A DNA stretch of 64,000 nt from Osmia lignaria lignaria (taxonomy: Eukaryota > Arthropoda > Insecta > Hymenoptera > Megachilidae): assembly GCF_051020975.1 (NCBI RefSeq), contig NC_135046.1:7192001-7256000 (forward strand). Direction: 5' to 3'. Shown here piece after piece: positions 1 through 11,326 of the stretch (within the stretch, counting starts at the first letter, position 1; each line of letters begins with the position of its first letter). The notes beneath the pieces are model-generated. The model ran no database searches. It saw only the letters and a program-made list of their open reading frames with translations, and was not told the origin of the DNA. The position numbers and the translations under genes were made by a program.

Positions 1-3000
1 ACCGGGCTGAGTGAAAGGGTTCCCCTTTGTTTTAGCTAGAAAATAATAAAAAGGGGGTAATGGTCCAATAGGGAGAGTTGAGCTCCATACCGAGTGTCGG
101 CCCTGTCAGTTGTACGCCATCCACCCTCCCCCCATTCCTATCTCGCTTCTCCATCTTCCACCTTCTTTTTTTTTCTTCTTCCTTTCTTTTAATGCTCTCC
201 TATGCTTGGATATTACCAAGCCGGCCTATTTTATACTCTGTATATTTATCCGGCCGTTCCGTTTCCCTCGAAGATGCTCGCCGCTGTAGTTTCACTGTTT
301 TATTGTCCTACGTTCCGCGTTGCAACGCCTTGAAAGACGCCGGTGAATCGCTTCGCCGGAAAAGGAAGACGTATGCCTCGCCGTTCCGTTGAATACACCC
401 TCCAAGAACAATCGACGAATACAGCTCTGTCCCTGTTAGGAAAAAAAGAAGCTGAGAATTCCTCGCTCGAACGTTTCTAGGCTTTGTGTTATCTATGCTT
501 CTGGATCGAACGGTTTCATCAAGCACCGATGATCCTTTCATAATTAGATATTTAACGAGAGAATTAACTCTTCCGCTTCGAGGAGCGTATATGTATACAT
601 ATATCGAAGAGTGGATCCGCGTAATTATCGACATGGAGTATTTAGTTGGCTTCGTCATTTATCGATTACGAAATCGTACGTCCTGGCCGGCTTGTTTCTG
701 CTTCGGCCAAGTTTCGCGTAGCTCGCGTTCGAAACTAACCGACGCTCGGGGTTGCAATATAATTTGCTTAATTCTCGCGGCGCACCGGCAACGAGCTAAC
801 TTACGTCTCAGGTGTAACGACCTAACGATAACTCGGTTTCCACAGGGAGCACGTCGCGTCGCGACCGGTCAGCTCCACTGAGCTCCGCTATCCGATAAGG
901 CTGTCCGTGCCCGCGATGAAACCGACCGACCGTTTTCACGTCCCCCAGATAATTCACTAATAATTAATGGTCAACTCCCTCGGCTTCTTTGAATCAGAGA
1001 CTGATAAATCTGACTAATCGCGAGATAGTTTCTACTCGTGAGATTCAAAGCTATCAAAACCTGTAAAAGTGTTATTCCTGTTTTTAACCGGCTACCTTGC
1101 TACCTTATCACTCTGTTCACATCGAAAAGTTTCAATATGTTTCTATACTTCTTGTGAATATAGCGCATCGCGTGATCTCCACGCGCATCGATGGATTTTT
1201 GGGCTATCGGAATGCAGCGTTGCGCTAACAGGTTGTTTGGGAAAACAGTGAACTCTGCGTGGTTCCTTCTTTACGATGTGTCTGCTCCTTTTACGATAAT
1301 ATCATTGGGATTAGTTCGGCCTGGGTCGAGTTGTTGCGTTGCTGTTCGACTCGGAGTTGCTTAACAGGATTCTGTGGGAAGAAATAGGATCTTATCATAC
1401 CGCTGGGAGTGGGAACCTCGGTTTAACCAATAGCGGTTTCGACTAAGTTATCGGGACTGTCAACGAATTCTTAATCTTTAAATTCAACCTATGAATGTAC
1501 AAGATTTCCCTGTAAACTGTTTCGTGTTCGAGTCGGAGTTCGCTTATGAAAGCGGATAAGATAATTACTTTTATGGAATTTTTATCTTCACCTTTCAACG
1601 TTTCTATTTTGTTATATTCGCCCGCGTACCATTAATTTATACGTGGACATTTTCACTGTCCCCTTTCGTTCGTCTACTACATTTCATGCGGGAAAATTTC
1701 TAGATTTATAAATTAGATTTAGTGCAAGTTCTTATTTAGTTAGAAATCGATATCGACCAAGTAAATTGCATCAAATATCATTCAATTTTCCTACTAAGAT
1801 TTCCGTAAATATTACCGTCCTTGGCTCCGCTTTAATTATTTTAAGACAATTAAAGTCATGCCTTACCGTTTATAACTTTCTCGTAATCATTAATTTTCGA
1901 TGAAATTCAAACGCGCCACGTTCTGATACTCACAGGAAGGAACGTAATTTCGATGTAGCTTTAAAAAGCACCGATCAAGGCGGAAGAGGAAAATTGAATT
2001 CGCGACGAGGAGGTAGACGAGCGTCTGCGAATCTATCGCTTGAAATTTACCAAGTTCTTTCGCCATTCTAAGAAGATTTGTTTAAGTAGTATCGTTTAAT
2101 CCAACGGGTTCGCCTCGATGGAGGGAAGGCAAGAAAGAAAGAAAGTGGGACGGATACAAATATCGTTTCGCGAAAACGGAGCAGCTTCGTTGATGGCAAC
2201 GAAAATTCCTCGGGTTAAATCGACTACCGTGGACTGGCTTTATGCTCGAACTTTGATACAATGCATTTATATTTAACGTCTACGCGGCACGTCAATTACC
2301 AAGTTAAATTGCTTCGTTCCTGCTCCTCGTCGGTGTCTTTTTCTTTTTTTTACCTTAAGATGGATTAATTACCAAAGACGCTGCATAATGAGTCTCCGAG
2401 CAGAGAAAGAAGAAGGGCGAAGGGCAGCGAAAAAATGAAGGATCACGGTCGTTGAAAAGAAAAAAAAAGTAACAGAAGAACAAGAATCGGAGAGTTGATG
2501 GGAAGAAAAGTGGGGCGAAACGAGGGAAGAGAAGGGATCGTTGGAAAATGAAAAGTCCAGACTTGGTTCTTCATATTCACGGAGCATCAGAATCTTCGTA
2601 GTCCGTCTGAGGAAACGACAGCAGACGCTGGGCCCGGTTAAATTCGTTTAATTACCCTCATTATCCATTTCAGCTTTGTCCGATTGAAACGTAGGCCACG
2701 CTTCGTCCCTGGAACATCCTTCCAACCCGTCGTAATTATACGTCGGCTTTATGGCGTGCTACCGAATCGGGTGCAACGTTGCACGTACAAAAGGCTTTTT
2801 GAAATTGAAACTGCTAGCGCGACGATAGAGCAACTCGCTCGATCGTGTCGAGGGAAGACGGGGCGGATTGTGAAGCCGACTAAAAGAAAAGGGACTAATT
2901 CCATTTCTTTTTCCTTCTTTTTTTATTTAATAGGAAAGATGAACGTGTGATGTAGAAATTTTTTTGGCGAATTTGATACAGAGAGACATCGTCGTAAAAA

Positions 3001-4759
3001 TAAAATTATGTAGGTACCCTCAAGAAGAAAAATCACGGAACCGTCATCTGAAATATGAAATTCTGCATTTCGAGAATGTAAACGGGGACAAAACTTGTTT
3101 TAAAAAGGTATTTTTATAAAAGTATGTTTACCAGAAATTAAAACAATAGCTTCGAGCATTTCACTTTGTGTATTCACGTTATTTCGACATCAAATGTGTC
3201 AGCCTATGCGTCACATGTTATTATCATATAAATAAAGCAGGAAAGTGTAGGTACTCTTTTATTAACGGAAAATAAAATACGAAGTAATAACGCTGATCGA
3301 TACATGGTAACCCCGCGGGTAAAATAATTGAAAATGCAGCTGGAAAATCAACAGTTTGTAATTTCAACAAAAATTAACGTATGAAATTACTGGTCGGTGA
3401 AAGTTTATTAACGAACGTTCAACAGGAACATGGAGATCAATAAAGGGTACCGGAATATTGCGGTAAATACCGTATAACTTGCGAAACGTTTATTTCACTG
3501 GAAACGTTCCTAGGAAAACATTTGCATAAAAAGCGAAGGAAAAACTAAACGAAGCTACACAATTTGTAGAGCTAAGCAAAGTGAAATGTCCGTTATTTTA
3601 AATAATCAAGATTTTACCGTGACCTTTAAAAAAGAAAAACATTTATGATTTTCAACTATTCGCTCCAGTTTCTACATATTTTTACGAAGTCGAATCGAGT
3701 TCAAGCTTTTTTCAATTCAGCAACGAACGCATTGTTTCCCCGTTTCTCTCTTCGTTTTCAGACTGCCGATAAATGATGGCTTGCCGAAAAAAAAGAATGG
3801 CCAAATTGTCGCTGAATGAGTCAACGACGGGTAGAATATCGTCATAACCGGCGTGGCCTGTAAAAATACGGCGTTGAATGAGGAACGTTCACCCTAGGCA
3901 TGACTCACGATTTTCGTAGCACCCGCACACGTTAATCCGTCGAGAGGTCCGTACGAAGTTCCGGCAAAAAGACCGACGAAATAATTACGTTACCGTCGAC
4001 GGTTTGGCAAAGAAAAAAGAAAACGAACCATCAGAAAGTCCCTGGAGGTTCGTTCGTTCTTTCGACGTTAATTTACTTCTGTTAATTTTCACATCGATCG
4101 TATCTACCAGTAGCTAATTAATCAGAACTTCATCAAAGACCAGTTCTAGTCTGGCGCACGATTGACGTTACGTTAAATTTTCCATGATCTGACATTTTAA
4201 ATCCAAAGTGACGTTAAAAATCAAAGCTACGAAGAAATCCAGCCCCTCGATTGCAGGCCAAAGATCTCGATTTCGTACCACCACCCCCAAAGAGAATTCA
4301 CGTTTCCAATAGGTACCGCCTACAGCGATGAATCGACCCATCGCTACCCTCCTCGGATTAGAACAAAGACGTCTCCTCCCGCTTCCTTTCCTTCTTTCAA
4401 TTGTAAACTACAAGCTATCCCTGGTAAACGCAAACGGCGACGATTAATCTCGTGAAATCACGACAGCTCCAGAATTTTTATTCCTTTGCAGTTGCAACGT
4501 TTTTTCCTCGGAATTTTCGTTCGTGTCGCATTTTTCAAGGGAGTCGTCTCCCTTGGAACGCGTTAACTCGAAAATGATCATACGGTGCATTATCTCAATT
4601 CCCTTGGAACAATCCAACATCAGTATTCGCGAACAGTGTCCGAACAACACGCGTTCCCCGTTATGACTCATTATTACGTCCCGTATATACATAATACGCT
4701 GCTAATGGGCCGACAGAAGGAGGCGAGCTACGGACAGCAAACCGCCTGTAATCACTTAC
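1..4759. other. Non-coding DNA, no supported gene
   Basis: Both strands carry chance frames here, most starting at TTG or GTG. Strong acceptor-like tracts end at 2673 (TTATCCATTTCAG) and 3761 (CTCTTCGTTTTCAG). After the first, an Arg-rich frame of about 91 codons runs to 2950. After the second, every frame closes quickly. No matching donors follow either, so I call no exon. The segment 2960-3720 is AT-rich and empty. Confidence 0.6.
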
Positions 4760-4900
4760 CACCTCCGTTGGACGATAGGGGTTGCGTTCGAGACGGAAGC
4801 TAACGGGGGTGAATCGTTCGCGGAGGGCTGAGTCAGAGCTGTTCTTGTTGTCACGCGCGTGACGTGTTGTACGATTATCATAGAGAAACCCGGTGGACAT
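4760..4900 (-). CDS. Weak candidate first coding exon on the minus strand
   Basis: Reading the minus strand, an ATG at 4900 (context ACCGTGATGT, G at -3) opens a frame of 47 codons. It ends in phase 0 at GAGGTG|GTAAGTG, a good donor. An in-frame stop lies upstream of the ATG. The peptide starts MSTGFLYDNRTT, is polar and contains RERFTPVSFRLERNPYRPTEV split around its middle; it has no signal peptide and no domain I know. The sequence around it is not clearly promoter-like, and no following exon was identified. Frames of this length occur by chance throughout the window, so the donor and the start context are the only support. Confidence 0.2.
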
Positions 4901-7900
4901 CACGGTTAAGTGACACGCGACACGTTCTCGAAGGTTGAACACCGTGTCGTAGAGGGGTGAAACTCAAAGACAGCCGATACGGGGATGATTTGTTAATCAG
5001 GTTTCTTCTTAAAGTTAAGTTTTGACCATGCAAAGTTGCTAATAATGTCCCACGATATGTAATTGTTAGTTAGTTTCTTCTCCTTCCTTCTCCTCCCCCG
5101 TGGTATCGACGAAATTTAACCTGATTTTTCGTGTCCTCGTTCCCAACGGTGCAACGCGTTAAGCGATCGCAAACACAAGAAGAAGTATTACACGAGGTAA
5201 ATCCGGCGATAATATCGAAATTAAATATTTGAAGAGAAGCAGCAGCAGCTCGCGGCACAGTTTACCCACGATATTTCAATCGGATTCAAATTGTCCCGTG
5301 ATAGAAAAGCGAGGAAAGACGCTTCTCCTTGTTCGAGTATCCGGCTTCGTTTTCCACCCTCGTGGCTTCTTTGTGCACTCTAATCCCGATCGGCACGTTG
5401 ATGCAGTGCCTCCTCTCCCTCTTCCCCCTTTCTCTTTCTCTATCGGGCCTCGTTGTGTAAATATTAATAACGCACAGAGGCGGCTAAACTTCGGAACAGT
5501 TAGCGAAGCGGAATGGCGCGCGCGTACACGCGAAAGTATATTTAGTAGCGGTTATATTCGAGTTAACACGATAAAGGTGGTCAGGCGAGGCTGGTAGCCG
5601 AACGCCTCGTAACTGCTGGATCTAGAGGCGGATTGTTGCTACGAGGGGACATCATCGATTGATTCAACAGAATCGATAACCCGTTGGTAGGTAGCCTGCT
5701 GCTCTCGAGAGTTTCTTCGGTCGTTCGTTCGAAACGATACCCCGAGCCGTGTTCCTTAGAGATCAATTCCGCGATCCCAACAGCGAACCAGAGGATTTAT
5801 TAACACTGTAAACGATCCAGGTCCTTCCGTTTACGTAAGATTTAATGGCAACCCGTTCGATCGGCGAATAAAAGGTTTTCATCGATCGATAACCAACAGA
5901 GAGGGACATGGACTTATTTCTCTTTCTCTCCATTTGTACAACACGATTGGACGGCACGCGATGTATCCTGCGGAGATTTTTTTTTTTCTGGTTCACCGTT
6001 CACCGTTCCGTTCCGATTCGCTTCGTTTTCATACCGCTGATCGAATCAATTTACTCGTGTCTCATGTATATTCGCGTATTTATTAATTGGCCGAGTCCAA
6101 CATATTTGCATGGAAAGGTTAAAAAAATCCAAATTGGTCGAATTATCTGGCGGCACGATCGCGTAGCTCACGGGTCATAATTACTTTACACGGTAAATGT
6201 ATTTTCTTTGGCCGTGCCCGCGTAAAAACCGACGTTCAGATGAGAAAGTGAAGATACAGAGGACGAGGAAAAAAGGCTATTAAAGAGAAAACGAGGGAAA
6301 CGAGTTGCGTTAAAGGAAGAAAAGCAGCGGCCGTTTTAATGGTGCGCACGTTCCGTCGCGCATATTGTTTTTCGTTTTTCTTCGAAGACTGTCGGCATTG
6401 CGGCTGTCAATCGACGCGTTTCAATCAATATTCAGGAAGGGACGTGCCGTTCGTAAATCAGTATCCAATTCGGTACACAGAATTGCGTTCGATCTTGGAA
6501 ATTGGTTAATCACTCGTCCTGGAAATCTAGTCGCTGATAAGTCACGAACACGTTCCATTGCCAATTGAAATTTTATCCAATGAATTTCGTATCGTTCGGA
6601 AACGAACAACAATATACGCGTACCTGCTCCAAAGTAAGTAGAAGGTAAAAGAAATGATAGAAAATCGTTCGCTGACGAAATTTTGAAACGTCGCGGCGTC
6701 GATGTCGTGGGGCAATCGGAGAAGAAGGCGATAATAACATCTCCTCCGACGGTATTTCGATCTGCACTGGCAATATCGCAAAGTGGCGAAAGAATTTCGC
6801 GCGGATTTTCGAGGATTTGTCGGGGTAAGGCGAGGACTTCAATCTCTTCGTTTGGTGGGCTGGAACAACGTATTCCAGGCGCGTGTATGTATTCGTGTTC
6901 CTCGACGGCATATTCCAGGGAAATGAAAACGCGCGCGACATCGGCTACGCCCTGACGCGACGTGTTCCCTCGCATCGAGAAATATTCTCGCGAGCCTTCT
7001 ATTTCTTCCCCTCTTTCCCTGGCATCTTCTAGTTTCGTTTGCGCCAGAGGTGCAAATTATTCGCGCCACCAGCTGCAACGGGACCCTACCGCGAAATCCG
7101 TCGAAAGTCGAGTGTCTAACTCGAAGGTTATACTCTTACGAAGCATACGCGTGACGTGTTCGCGACGAGACGTCGGAGAAAAACATCGCACGTCAAGGAA
7201 TTTTCTTGCGACGCGACGGGGAAACGCTTTCCACTAACAGCTGCCTGAAACACGAATCTACGGATAGACGATGCTCGATCTTTCCTTTTTGATTCAAAAA
7301 GTTTCAAACGTTCTCGTGATTGATTGATTTTCGGTAAAGAATGCCTGAAATGTTGTAAAAATTTTCACTGGGATTCGTGTATTTACGCGTTTTCAGTGGC
7401 TTTTCCTACATACAAGAAAATTGTCCGAGTTGTTTGTCGCGCAACAGGGAAAGGTGAAAAAAATTGAATCGAAACTGCGAACAATCGGCGGAATTTCAGC
7501 GAGGGAAAAAAAAGCCCATCGTTGTTTCACGTTCGTTTGATGAGTTTATCGGTGACGGGTTTTCGTACGTTTCGATACCAATAGATCCGAAAGTGGTGCA
7601 CTTCGTCATTTCCCTGATTAAGCCATCGTGCCGTCGGCGATGTTTCGTGACGATGCAGCTTCGAACAAGATTCATCGCGAAACAGACGTGTAATTGCGAC
7701 GGGCAGAACGCTCTTGCGTTTCGTCTCGTTATCGCGGCATGGCAGTTGCATCGTGAACACGCTCGGAGAATTCTGCTATTACGCGGGTATCTGCTCGCGA
7801 CCATCGCCGAATTGACAGTTTCTCGGGAACGGAGGAAATCGAGCTGTTTCGTTCCTCGCTCGTTTCTCATCCGGTGTTCTTCGAGCGAATGGAAAGCTGC

Positions 7901-9261
7901 GTTGTATCGTTTTCCACGATAACGATGCTGCAGGGACCGAAAAGGAACGCATCGAAGGAACCGTCGAATGCATCGCGAACGTATCTCTTTGCAAATTGTA
8001 CGAATCGATTATCGAGTGCATCAGGATTCGTTTCCAAGACGGTTTTAACGAAAGTTAAAACGTTTGAAAGCTTAAACAATTCACAGGCTACAACACTGAT
8101 GAGCCACCTGACACTTTTATCGAGTCGAGAAAGTTTTACGGATAAAACATTTATTTTTTTCCCAAGGTTAAATTCATTAAAACGTTTATTAAAGAAGGGA
8201 AAAAGAATCTTCGATTTTTCACTGACGCTAACATTCCTGCCACGTTTCGGTGATTTACTAAGACGTCAAAGCGATCTTGCTCGCAAGTGAAATGACGTTT
8301 ACGTGAAAATGAATGATTTATTGATAACACGCGTTCAGTGTGGATAGGTTCTCTGCTTGGAATGAAATCGGATCGGATCGCGATGGAGAACTAGCCATTG
8401 GTTTGCTCCATAGATGATTTTGAACGATGTTCGTTGCCACGAGTGGAATGGCAAATATCCCGCGTACAGGCTCGTTGCTCTCTCAACTTAGCCGATTGTT
8501 TTTTCTGCCCATTGTTTCGCCATTAGCATCGAACCGTTCTGCTGGGAAAGTTTCGTTTTCGGTAGACGAGCCTGCGAGCTTCAAAACAAATGGTCCGTGC
8601 GCTGCTTTAACTTGCTCCGATATTTTCCGATCGGATTTTTTTCCCCTGCGACAACAGCCGACAGCTAGAAAAATCGACCGACAGACGTTGATTGTCCTCG
8701 CGCTAGCCAGAATTCGATTTTGTTTCCTCCCCTGTCGACCTGCTTAATTGATCCATTTACGACCTGACGCCTAGGGAAAGTTGATTTCTATTCGTTCTCT
8801 TGCCACTGTAAATGTTTTCTCTTTCATTAGCATCACGGTGCATTTTGCACCGGATTTTGCATCGACCGTTCGATCGTCTGAGCGGTATGTTACTTTTTAT
8901 CCGTTGGCTATCCCAGGTTCCCTAGCCGGGAGCCAATCGGCGCGCGGCAACCGATCCGGTGCCCTGAAGTTGGTTGTGTGTTGCATCGCCATTTACCGCC
9001 ATTATTGCGTCATTACTTCTTTTGTCTTCACGCGTTACGTGCACATATAAGTTAAATAAAGGTGTTAAAATATCTACAAACAGTTCTTTTTCTATACTAA
9101 AAAGCGATTCAAATATCGCAAACTTACCAGGCCCCTCGAAATACAAGAAAGTCGCTGCAAACATCATCGGAGGTAATTTCTAACCTCCAAAGATTTACTA
9201 TATACATTCATTTGTCGTTCATCAAGATAGATTAATAACGTATTTCACCATTTTGTTTCAG
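4901..9261. other. Non-coding DNA before the 9.3-kb exon
   Basis: CpG-rich sequence with several overlapping frames around 6421-7237 and 7464-8290 on both strands, none with motifs or splice logic. From 9049 to 9172 the sequence is AT-richer, and one frame stays open to a TAA at 9181 (ending near KVAANIIGGNF). A donor-like G|GTAATT at 9173 would leave phase 1, which does not fit the exon at 9262. Confidence 0.5.
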
Positions 9262-9474
9262 AATGACCTATTCTGGAAAACTTATTCGATCAATTGCTGA
9301 GACACCCTGTATGTCAACGATCAGTCTGGAGAGTCGGCGATGCATGGACTGTACTTCCATTACCTCTGACAACTTGACACTGAAAGATGCCACGATAAGG
9401 ATCGTAAAAGACTCTACCATGTTCCTATCATCGGTGCAGAAGTGTTTCAACGTTCCCTTCCTGCCTGCTGTGAG
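9262..9474 (+). CDS. Candidate internal coding exon, product unknown
   Basis: A pyrimidine-rich tract ending in TTTTGTTTCAG lies directly before the exon, and GAG|GTAAGT follows it; this is the best acceptor-donor pair I saw in the window. The enclosed 213 bases (71 codons, a multiple of three) are open in only one forward frame; the other two hit TGA within the first 13 codons. The exon is entered and left in phase 2, so it could be skipped without a frameshift. The encoded segment starts near MTYSGKLIRS, is Ser/Thr-rich, holds four cysteines (two in RRCMDCTS, one in ETPCMS, one in VQKCFN) and ends near FLPAV. I recognise no domain. The internal ATG at 9263 need not be a start. A long open frame also exists on the minus strand, but its splice signals are weaker. 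Neighbouring exons are not identified, so the product is unknown. Confidence 0.45.
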
Positions 9475-11310
9475 GTAAGTCATATAGAATTTCATATTTC
9501 ATCATTGTATGCACGTCGTTCAGCTGTTAAACGTTAAAATGTTGCTCACCGATCGTCGATATAAATGAAAAGCTTTCGATTCAGCAACGCAAGAAACCTC
9601 TCGGTCAGTTACGCGCAAGCACTCGGAGTTAGCTCGATGCCAGAAATTATTGCTCGTGCTCGACCGGGTTTCGAGTATTCGGTATTTCGAGTGGCCGAGC
9701 ATGCGTGCTATTCGCGGTGGCTGGCGTGCGAATGAAATCCATCGAACGCAATTTACCGTAATATCGATACCTCGATACGATGGACCATGATATTCTCCCT
9801 AGCAAGCTGTGTACACGCAAATACGTCCTCTGAATACATTTATTAACGCATTATGTACACGTTTACGGCCGGTTGTTCGCTACGCGACGTCTCGTCGTAT
9901 ATTTCACATGAGTTTTTGATGGCCTACCTCGTCGCGGCTGCTTCTTCGCTCGAGATACACCGTCGCGGAAGTTGTTTACCCGCTTTCTTCGTGCTCCTTG
10001 TCGTCGACTGTTTCCCTATTCACGCTCTTCACCGGCTTTTCTATTCCGCGTGGAAATTCATGGCGCGTTCGTTTTACCGTCTCGCTGCGTCGCTCGTCCG
10101 AGAGGATTTTACTTTCGACACGACGCAATGGCGCCTATTACTCTTCGCCTTAATAGCGCGTAACGAGATTTCTCCCCTTTCCCTCTGGACCCGATAATTG
10201 AATCCTTGGCCGTTAACTACCCGACAAACGCAAACACACAGATACAGACATCGCAATAGCATCCATCCGGCGAAGCAGTCCGAGGAATCGCGTAAATCCC
10301 TGTCGCTTTATCCGTCGAGGTGAAGCAGCAGGAACGAACCACTCGATGTCCGACGCGTCGCGTCTCGACGGTTCGAAATCTCGTCTAAATATTTCACCCT
10401 TTTACGACGAGCGACGTCGAAACTCGGTGGCCCGTGGAGCGCCACGGGATTAGGTAGACGGGGCTCCATAAATGTTTTCCGGGCTACTTAACGGGGCTAA
10501 ATCCTCGCTCGTACTGTATTTAAGCTCGATGCTACTCGCTTCGGTATAACGCTAATTACGAACCACCGTGTCCGTAGTAATTAGAATTTACGTTCTTCCT
10601 GAAGCTCGTTCGCGTTACATGCTTGTCTTCACCGAGACGTCGTTGCGATGGGATACAGGGCTGCCGTCACATTTCCTCTCTTCGTGAAAACGCGACGTTA
10701 TTGAGAGATGCAACACTCTGAATTCACCTTTGTGAATTTTCAAGATGGTATTTAGGGTGAAAAGCGGCCCAAATTGGGAGGGATCAATAATTGTACTCGA
10801 AATAATTCGAATCGTATTCGATTGTCTCCTTTTTCAATGAAAAATTCATTGTTTCCACGACGAAAGCAGTCGCCTCGATTGGTGAAATTTCCATCGCGAA
10901 GAGTCCGGGAGATGGAAATTGAAATTCAGAAACGGAATATCCGGTGCAAACGAACGCGATTGAAAAATATTAAATAACTCGTGCACAGTACTGATTCGTG
11001 TCTGATCTCGCGGGCGGACGATAAACGTTTGCCCTTTGTAATGGAACGAGAATGAAGAACGGGCACGGTTCCAAGCCCTTGATTTTCCTAGAATGTAGAA
11101 TTTCCAGGCTTAGCGTGTCGTTCGATGTTCGTTTCTTCTCGACGAGACAAAGTTATCGAATCTGGAGTAATCTTTCGAGAGTTCTCAACCATTCGCCAAT
11201 CGCATTGAAATCGCTGAATTTCCTACGAGACGGAGTTACAAAGTCTTCCTCTGATCGCTTTTTAAATATTTTCGAAGAGAATAGGAAAATTCCTCCGGGG
11301 ATGTTGAATT

Positions 11311-11326
11311 AAAAAAAAAAAAAAAA
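11311..11326. repeat. Poly-A, 16 bases
   Basis: Sixteen adenines. No upstream retroelement body or flanking target-site duplication was seen, so it is not called a retrotransposon tail. Confidence 0.95.

Noticed and set aside
2674..2950. Arg-rich frame after the acceptor-like site at 2673
   Set aside because: The acceptor is good, but the 91-codon frame is dominated by Arg from CpG-rich codons and ends in a poly-Phe stretch from a T-rich tract; no donor or polyadenylation signal.
8974..9183. Apparent secreted protein with a hydrophobic N-terminus
   Set aside because: The apparent start is TTG, not ATG, so the signal-peptide-like segment has no eukaryotic start; the donor-like site at 9173 leaves the wrong phase for the next exon.
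9268..9495. Minus-strand reading of the 9.3-kb exon
   Set aside because: The plus strand has the much stronger acceptor (TTTTGTTTCAG) and donor (GAG|GTAAGT); the minus-strand CTCACAG is weaker and has no matching donor at the other end.
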